Assembly: GCF_016757755.1 (NCBI RefSeq)
Contig: NZ_CP068437.1
Location: 4,030,001-4,094,000, forward strand
DNA: 64,000 bases
Source: Shewanella sp. KX20019
Lineage (GTDB): Bacteria > Pseudomonadota > Gammaproteobacteria > Enterobacterales > Shewanellaceae
Direction: 5' to 3'
Shown: one piece after another, positions 59,589 to 64,000 of the stretch
Layout: every line of letters starts with the position of its first letter
How positions within the stretch are numbered: the first letter of the stretch is position 1
Translations under genes and position numbers: made by a program
The notes under the pieces: model-generated
The model's input: the letters and a program-made list of their open reading frames with translations, nothing else
What the model was told of the DNA's origin: nothing
Database searches by the model: none

Positions 59589-60890
59589 TTACTGGCTCTT
59601 GAGGTAAACGCTTGGATTAGTGCTACAAATGCGCCAAGCGGGGTAGATACCAGCGATGATTGCCGCTGAAACGGCGATAACCGGTGCAATGAACCACATA
59701 CTCTGATCGAGCTGAGATAAAGAGGCTTCAAGCTCGAATCGCGATGCCAGAAAATACAATGCAAGCCATGCCCATAACAATCCGAATACGCCACCACAAA
59801 AGCCAATCAGACCGACTTCAACAAGGTGCTGGGCAAAAATCTGCAATCGACTCGCCCCAATGGCGCGCCTTACACCCACTTCGGGCGCTCGCTTAAGGAA
59901 CTTAGCCAGTAAGAGCCCCAACATGTTGACTAAGCACACAATCAAGAACAATACACTTAGGCCAACCAGTACCTTGTTATCTTCTGGCACCACATTGTTA
60001 GTGGTCAGCCAAGTTGCAACATCCGATATTTCACCTTTGGCATCCGGACGTTTAAAACGGCCCAATGCCTTTTGCTGCTCAACGTAACGGACTAACCACT
60101 CCTTGTATTCTTGCTGCATAGCGGGTGAGCCAAGCTCTGCCCAGTATTGGATCCAATGCATTTCAGAGTTGAGGCGGTCGTTATAATTTCTAATATCTTC
60201 ATGACGCCAGCTGTTGTTATTCCCCCAGCTTTCAAACTCCTCGATAGGAGCTAAAGAGAACGGCACAAAAATCTGCTCTGAATCATTAAATGCACCATTA
60301 TTGACGTCGTAATACTTGGGGCTTGGATTCCAGGTTTTGGTGATGCCGACCACTTGATAGGGTTTGCGGTTGAGCATCAATGTCTTGCCTATATTGTTGC
60401 CGCCGCCCAAGGCTTTGTTGTTGAGCTCTTCACTGATAACAACCTTGTAACCGCCCTCTTGGTCAACTTGCTTACTCCAAGTGCCGCCATGTAAAAATGG
60501 CACTGCAAACATGCTAAAGAAGTCCCCCTCTACAACACGAACTCCTTCTAGAATGGGTGAGAAGTTCTCATCTTCAGTTTGTACTGCAAGCCCGGTACGA
60601 AACATTGCCGTTTGACGCACTGGCACTTCGCTTTTGAGCAAATTGGTAGCATCTTGATAGGTGATCTGCTCATTGATGCGTTGCCATGTATCAACATCTT
60701 GGCTCATCAGCTGCACCGCAAATAGCGTTGATGAACGCTCTCCAGCAGGGTTAATCGATGCCATCTTATAAATATTAAGAGTGGTAATGGTTATCCCGAT
60801 CCCGATAGAGATAGCCAACACCATCAGTAGCGATAGAAAGGGGGTTTTCTTTATGCTGCGCCATGCGAGATCTAAATAATAAAAAAACAT
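59589..60890 (-). CDS. MacB/FtsX-type ABC permease (first subunit)
   Basis: A 433-residue permease with the same layout as its downstream partner: helix 1 (FLSLLMVLAISIGIGITI), a periplasmic MacB domain with VVEGDFFSMFAVPFLHGGTW and YQVVGI, and FtsX helices (LGLLLAKFLKRAPEVGVRRAIGASRLQIFAQHLVEVGLIG). The two permeases are different enough to form a heterodimer. It lies 15 bases after the ATPase gene. Confidence 0.88.
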   Translation of the reverse strand: MFFYYLDLAWRSIKKTPFLSLLMVLAISIGIGITITTLNIYKMASINPAGERSSTLFAVQLMSQDVDTWQRINEQITYQDATNLLKSEVPVRQTAMFRTGLAVQTEDENFSPILEGVRVVEGDFFSMFAVPFLHGGTWSKQVDQEGGYKVVISEELNNKALGGGNNIGKTLMLNRKPYQVVGITKTWNPSPKYYDVNNGAFNDSEQIFVPFSLAPIEEFESWGNNNSWRHEDIRNYNDRLNSEMHWIQYWAELGSPAMQQEYKEWLVRYVEQQKALGRFKRPDAKGEISDVATWLTTNNVVPEDNKVLVGLSVLFLIVCLVNMLGLLLAKFLKRAPEVGVRRAIGASRLQIFAQHLVEVGLIGFCGGVFGLLWAWLALYFLASRFELEASLSQLDQSMWFIAPVIAVSAAIIAGIYPAWRICSTNPSVYLKSQ

Positions 60891-60905
60891 AGTTATCTCC
60901 CTCGA

Positions 60906-61667
60906 TTATGATGCTACAGCTGATGCAACTGAAATAATTTCAGCATTTTTGTCCTGCGCTGAAGCGGCTTGTGCAACGCTGCCATGTTCACCCTGATACA
61001 TAGTGAAATCACAAACTTGGCCATCGACAATCTGAATATTTCGCTGGGCACGACGCGCTAATTCAGCATCGTGAGTCACCATGATAATGGTGGTTCCCGC
61101 CTTATTAATGTCCTCTAACAGCTCCATAACCTGTCTTGCCATTAGGCTATCAAGGTTACCTGTTGGCTCATCGGCAAGTAGGAAGTGTGGCTCACCCGCT
61201 AGTGCTCGTGCTATTGCAACGCGCTGCTGCTGCCCACCAGAAAGCTGTGTTGGTAGATGTTTCATTCTTGCAGCTAAACCAACTTGCTCTAACGCACGCT
61301 CTACACGCACTTTACGCTCTTTAGCATTAAAGCCGCGATAGCGTAATGGCACTTCAACGTTTTCGGCTAAGTTAAGATCAGCGATCAAATTGAATCCCTG
61401 AAAGATAAAGCCTATCTTCTCATTTCGAATTGCCGCACTCTTGTTGTCGCTAAGGTTTGAGATGTTGACGCCATCAAGAAAGAAATCGCCATGGGTAAAA
61501 CCTTCGAGCAGACCCGCAATATTCAAAAAAGTGGTTTTTCCTGAGCCTGATGGTCCTGTTACCGCGACGAACTCACCCTCTTGTACATCTAGATTGAAAT
61601 CGCGCAGTGCATGGGTTTCGACTAAGTCCGTTTTAAATACCTTGCTGATGTTTTTCATTGATAACAT
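60906..61667 (-). CDS. MacB/LolD-type ABC transporter ATPase
   Basis: A 253-residue ATPase. Walker A is GPSGSGKTTFLN, the signature LSGGQQQRVAIARALAGEP, Walker B HFLLADEPTGNLDS and the H-loop MVTHDAELARRA. The LolD-like insertion (FIFQGFNLIADLNLAENVEVPLRY) places it with MacB/LolD/FtsE exporters. The C-terminal 30 residues are an extra alanine-rich tail. It would power the two FtsX-type permeases encoded downstream. Confidence 0.92.
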   Translation of the reverse strand: MLSMKNISKVFKTDLVETHALRDFNLDVQEGEFVAVTGPSGSGKTTFLNIAGLLEGFTHGDFFLDGVNISNLSDNKSAAIRNEKIGFIFQGFNLIADLNLAENVEVPLRYRGFNAKERKVRVERALEQVGLAARMKHLPTQLSGGQQQRVAIARALAGEPHFLLADEPTGNLDSLMARQVMELLEDINKAGTTIIMVTHDAELARRAQRNIQIVDGQVCDFTMYQGEHGSVAQAASAQDKNAEIISVASAVAS

Positions 61668-61725
61668 GGTTAATATTCCCTTAATTAATTTTGTTTACTA
61701 ACCCGAATTCAGGTTATTTAAGTCG

Positions 61726-61959
61726 TTAGTCCGCTAAACAATGCAAGATTGAAAGCAAAATCTGGCTGATGTCATCGCTCGTAATTAGCGCCACATCTGC
61801 AATACTGGGTAAATTAAATGAGCTGTCGTTGGTCAACTCGATTAAATCGAGACCAATGAATATCCACTCACCGGCACTGTCAGTCGATACTTGTACCGCA
61901 ACTATCAGCATGAATAACGCCAATGCTGTCACTAACTGAGGGCTTTTAAATTTAGTCAT
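61726..61959 (-). CDS. Small unknown protein of the efflux operon
   Basis: A 77-residue protein with one hydrophobic N-terminal segment (LVTALALFMLIVAVQVS), signal peptide or anchor, and an acidic remainder. ATG 61959 has AGGAG seven bases upstream; the frame also begins at a TTG six bases earlier. It sits between the adaptor and ATPase genes in the same direction, so it probably belongs to the operon. Not recognised. Confidence 0.6.
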   Translation of the reverse strand: MTKFKSPQLVTALALFMLIVAVQVSTDSAGEWIFIGLDLIELTNDSSFNLPSIADVALITSDDISQILLSILHCLAD

Positions 61960-61990
61960 TTTCAAACTCCTAAGATTTGATATTCATCAA

Positions 61991-63253
61991 CTAGCGAACA
62001 AGAACTTGTGGCGCTTTTTTGAAAGGCTCAACGCTTGAGGTCACCCAAACATCACCCACCTTGCCGCCTTGAATCACTTCAATATGGCTCATGCTGCGAG
62101 CACCAAGTTGAATAGGCATATGCTCAGCAATATCACCTTGCATTACGTAGACTTCTTGCCCGCCACCACTCGTGACAAATGCACCGCGTTTTACCATTAA
62201 TACATTCGCTCTATGCTCTAATAACACTCGTGCTGAAAGACGCTGATTCTGACGTAGATGCAGGCTGTCGTTCTGTTCGAAGCGCACTCTGGCAGTGACT
62301 TCACGGTTACGCACTTCAGGTGAGATAGAGGCAAGCTCTCCCATCATGGTGATAGCGCCAAAACTCAGCTCTACCGCCATCCCTAGCCCTAACTCATCGG
62401 CGTATGACTCTGGTACAGCAAGCTCGGCTTCAAAAGCACTCAAATCCACCACGGTTAAAATGGGTTGGCTTGAGCCGATTCGCGCTTTTTGCTCTGTTAG
62501 CCAATTACCAATAATGCCGCCAACAGGAGCAATAATATTAAGCGCCGCGACTTGACGCTCTAGCTCTTTCACCACTAACGCTTGACGATCGACCTCTAAC
62601 GCAGTGTTCTTTAACTCGAAGGTTAGGGTGTCTTTCATCAGTAACGCTTCTTGACCCGCATGAGCAAACATCAGCTTTGCTTTATGCAAATCATCTTTAC
62701 TTTTTTCAAAATCAATTTTGCTAATTAACTTGGACTGGATCAGTTGATCACCACGGCGACTTTCACGATCCGCGGCCTCTAAGTCTACCTCCGCAATATC
62801 CAGTGTTTGCTGTGCTTTTAGTTGTTGTCTACGCGCATCGAGGCGGGCACGTTCTAGTGAGCTTTTCATGCCTTCGAGCAGCGCTTCTTGCTGCTTTAGA
62901 TTATTGGTCAACTTGTGGCTTTCGATAGAGGCCACAATATCGCCCTGCTCGACACGGTCACCCGGCTTGGCAAGCAAGGTAACACTCCCCTGTTCAGGGC
63001 TATAAAGGACTGGTGCGTTAGCAGCAACAATTTTTCCAGTAGTGGGGATATCACGTATAAGCGTACCGCGCTCTAGCGTGGCAAACCTCAGTTCAGAACG
63101 CTTGATTGAAGTGGCAACAGAATCGCTCCCCATACTTGACCAAACCAAACCTGACACCAACAGTGCCGCAATACCCAACATTGCAGGGCGCTTAACCTTG
63201 TTCACCTTGCTTGGCTGTTTAACTGTATCTTGTGCGCTGGTATCCTGAATCAT
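61991..63253 (-). CDS. HlyD/MacA-type periplasmic adaptor (membrane fusion protein)
   Basis: A 420-residue adaptor: a cytosolic tail, one membrane helix (about 25-45, MLGIAALLVSGLVWSSMG), a lipoyl half-motif (SVTLLAKPGDRVEQGDIVASI), a long coiled-coil hairpin (about 110-220), the second lipoyl half (VAALNIIAPVGGIIGNW) and a beta-barrel with membrane-proximal domain. It would link the MacB-like complex to an outer-membrane TolC channel encoded elsewhere. It is the first gene of the operon; a sigma-54 promoter lies 58 bases upstream. Confidence 0.9.
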   Translation of the reverse strand: MIQDTSAQDTVKQPSKVNKVKRPAMLGIAALLVSGLVWSSMGSDSVATSIKRSELRFATLERGTLIRDIPTTGKIVAANAPVLYSPEQGSVTLLAKPGDRVEQGDIVASIESHKLTNNLKQQEALLEGMKSSLERARLDARRQQLKAQQTLDIAEVDLEAADRESRRGDQLIQSKLISKIDFEKSKDDLHKAKLMFAHAGQEALLMKDTLTFELKNTALEVDRQALVVKELERQVAALNIIAPVGGIIGNWLTEQKARIGSSQPILTVVDLSAFEAELAVPESYADELGLGMAVELSFGAITMMGELASISPEVRNREVTARVRFEQNDSLHLRQNQRLSARVLLEHRANVLMVKRGAFVTSGGGQEVYVMQGDIAEHMPIQLGARSMSHIEVIQGGKVGDVWVTSSVEPFKKAPQVLVR

Positions 63254-63310
63254 CTGCTGTCCCTATTTGTGTCCGATATCTACAATATCTATTCCGATAG
63301 GCTTATTAAT

Positions 63311-63325
63311 ACAAACTGTGTGCCA
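63311..63325 (-). promoter_or_regulatory. Sigma-54 promoter of the efflux operon
   Basis: On the minus strand TGGCAC-ACAGT-TTGT has a perfect -24 element, correct spacing and TTG at -12; only the final base differs from TTGC. It lies 58 bases before the adaptor start. Confidence 0.82.
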
Positions 63326-63374
63326 AAAAATAAAAAACCTTTATTAACAACATCTAAAATACTATCCAGCCTCA

Positions 63375-63456
63375 GCGGACAGTCAATAGTGTCCGCGGTC
63401 ACTTGTTAAAAGTGTCCGTTCATCTATTTGATTGTCCGATATAGGGAAAGTGTCCG
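63375..63456. promoter_or_regulatory. Enhancer array of TGTCCG half-sites
   Basis: An inverted pair GCGGACA-N8-TGTCCGC lies at 63375-63396, then further TGTCCG copies at 63413, 63433 and 63451, about 20 bp apart. This is 50-145 bp upstream of the -24/-12 element. Such spacing is typical of sites for NtrC-type activators; the neighbouring response regulator is the natural candidate. Confidence 0.72.
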
Positions 63457-63464
63457 AAATATTT

Positions 63465-63720
63465 AGAAGCAGGTTTGAGAATGAACAGGGGCTAGGAGCT
63501 AGGTTTGAAAGCAAGCAGGTTCTAGGGGCTAGGTTTGAGGTTTGAGAATGAGCAGGTTCGAGGTTATAGGAGCTAGGTTCCGCTGTATTAACCGTTAATA
63601 CCACGCCGCATTTCCTAGCACCTGCTCTGCCAAGAACCTGCTAGCGCCTGCCATTCCTAGAACCTGCATTTCCTAGCACCTGCCTTTCCTAGCACCTGCC
63701 TTTCCTAGCACCTGCCTTTC
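63465..63720. repeat. Array of GCTAGG/CCTAGC-type repeats, partly tandem and partly inverted
   Basis: The left half has variants of GCAGGTTCTAGGGGCTAGG and AGGAGCTAGGTTTGAG on the plus strand; the right half has the complementary CCTAGAACCTGC and CCTAGCACCTGC. At the right end a 16-bp unit (TTTCCTAGCACCTGCC) is repeated three times exactly (63669-63716). The two halves can pair into long stems. No coding sequence is present. Confidence 0.88.
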
Positions 63721-63721
63721 T

Positions 63722-64000
63722 TTAAAACGCTTGGCAGAAAACGGTAAAGCTGGCGATGATAGCGACAAACCAAGATAGGCTTCTCAAGCTGCCCATATCT
63801 TTTAGATATAGCACTTGGTAAGCCACCCGAGCAGCTACATGCACAATGGCGGCGGTCTCGGCGACCATGTTCACCTTACCCGTCGCGAGTACAACCAACA
63901 CAGCAAGGCCGAAAATAAGCAATGATTCGAAGGCATTCTGATGTCCCGCAACCGCTCTTGCACCAAAACCTGTTAGCTTTGATTGCTGCTCACGGGGGTG
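63722..64000 (-). CDS. MAPEG-family membrane protein (5' part beyond the right edge)
   Basis: The last 92 codons are present. The frame is open to the window edge and reads REQQSKLTGFGARAVAGHQN, then AFESLLIFGLAVLVVLATGK, then ETAAIVHVAARVAYQVLYL, ending WFVAIIASFTVFCQAF. RA.AGHQN.FE.L and ARVAYQVLY are MAPEG signatures (small four-helix membrane proteins related to glutathione transferases of eicosanoid metabolism). Bacterial members are of unknown function. An internal ATG at 63922 exists, but homology extends upstream of it. Confidence 0.82.
   Translation of the reverse strand, partial: HPREQQSKLTGFGARAVAGHQNAFESLLIFGLAVLVVLATGKVNMVAETAAIVHVAARVAYQVLYLKDMGSLRSLSWFVAIIASFTVFCQAF

Noticed and set aside
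1..64000. CRISPR array, tRNA or rRNA genes
   Set aside because: No regularly spaced repeat array and no tRNA/rRNA-like sequence was recognised; the GCTAGG array at 63465-63720 has no spacers.

Overview
The window looks like a chromosomal segment of a marine Shewanella species. The gene content is the evidence: a five-haem TorC/TorA/TorD/TorE trimethylamine N-oxide (TMAO) reductase operon with TorS, TorT, TorR and TorF nearby; an ammonia-forming nitrite reductase (NrfA) divergent from narQ-narP; and cytochrome-c-oxidase assembly, TonB-receptor and Shewanella-type intergenic repeats. No rRNA, tRNA or CRISPR array was seen. Both edges cut a gene: btuB on the left and a MAPEG-family gene on the right.

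Layout. 1-2.5 kb: 5' part of btuB behind a cobalamin riboswitch, then an unknown exported protein. 2.6-7.6 kb: a BlaI/M56-peptidase pair with two operators, aroG, a transglutaminase/TPR lipoprotein and a small exported protein. 7.8-10.2 kb: glnK-amtB with a candidate sigma-54 promoter and NtrC box, then an isochorismatase-like hydrolase. 10.3-18.1 kb: respiratory block with nrfA, narQP, a yacL-like gene, and a sigma-54 activator followed by a ccoG whose promoter looks sigma-54 dependent. 18.4-23.2 kb: an acyl-CoA ligase, a half-size ABC exporter and a DUF2956 protein. 23.5-36.6 kb: torECAD, a stretch of small genes, then torS/torT/torR and torF. 36.6-41.5 kb: an apparent insertion carrying a TonB receptor and decayed IS elements, bounded by about 350-bp direct copies of the torF-channel junction. 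41.4-45.9 kb: a voltage-gated channel, a winged-helix protein, two bacterial PH-domain proteins and a DUF924 protein. 45.9-53.5 kb: accessory region bracketed by an inverted duplication of a two-gene universal-stress operon. It holds a MITE-disrupted gene, an aldehyde dehydrogenase/TetR pair and an integrase-less array of integron cassettes. 53.5-55.4 kb: a gene remnant, a DUF3303 gene and dispersed repeats. 55.4-63.3 kb: a sigma-54 two-component system next to a MacAB-like efflux operon with a matching promoter. 63.4-64 kb: a repeat array and the MAPEG gene.

How it works together. Most of the intact DNA serves anaerobic respiration and its control: TMAO via TorTSR to torECAD and torF through tandem 10-bp tor boxes, and nitrite via NarQP to nrfA through a 7-2-7 box. 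Three separate candidate sigma-54 circuits are visible: nitrogen (glnK-amtB), ccoG, and envelope efflux. The most unusual structures are the TonB-receptor island, the orphan integron cassette array and the efflux enhancer array. All coordinates, motifs and frames were read by eye; family names rest on recognised motifs and not on database searches.
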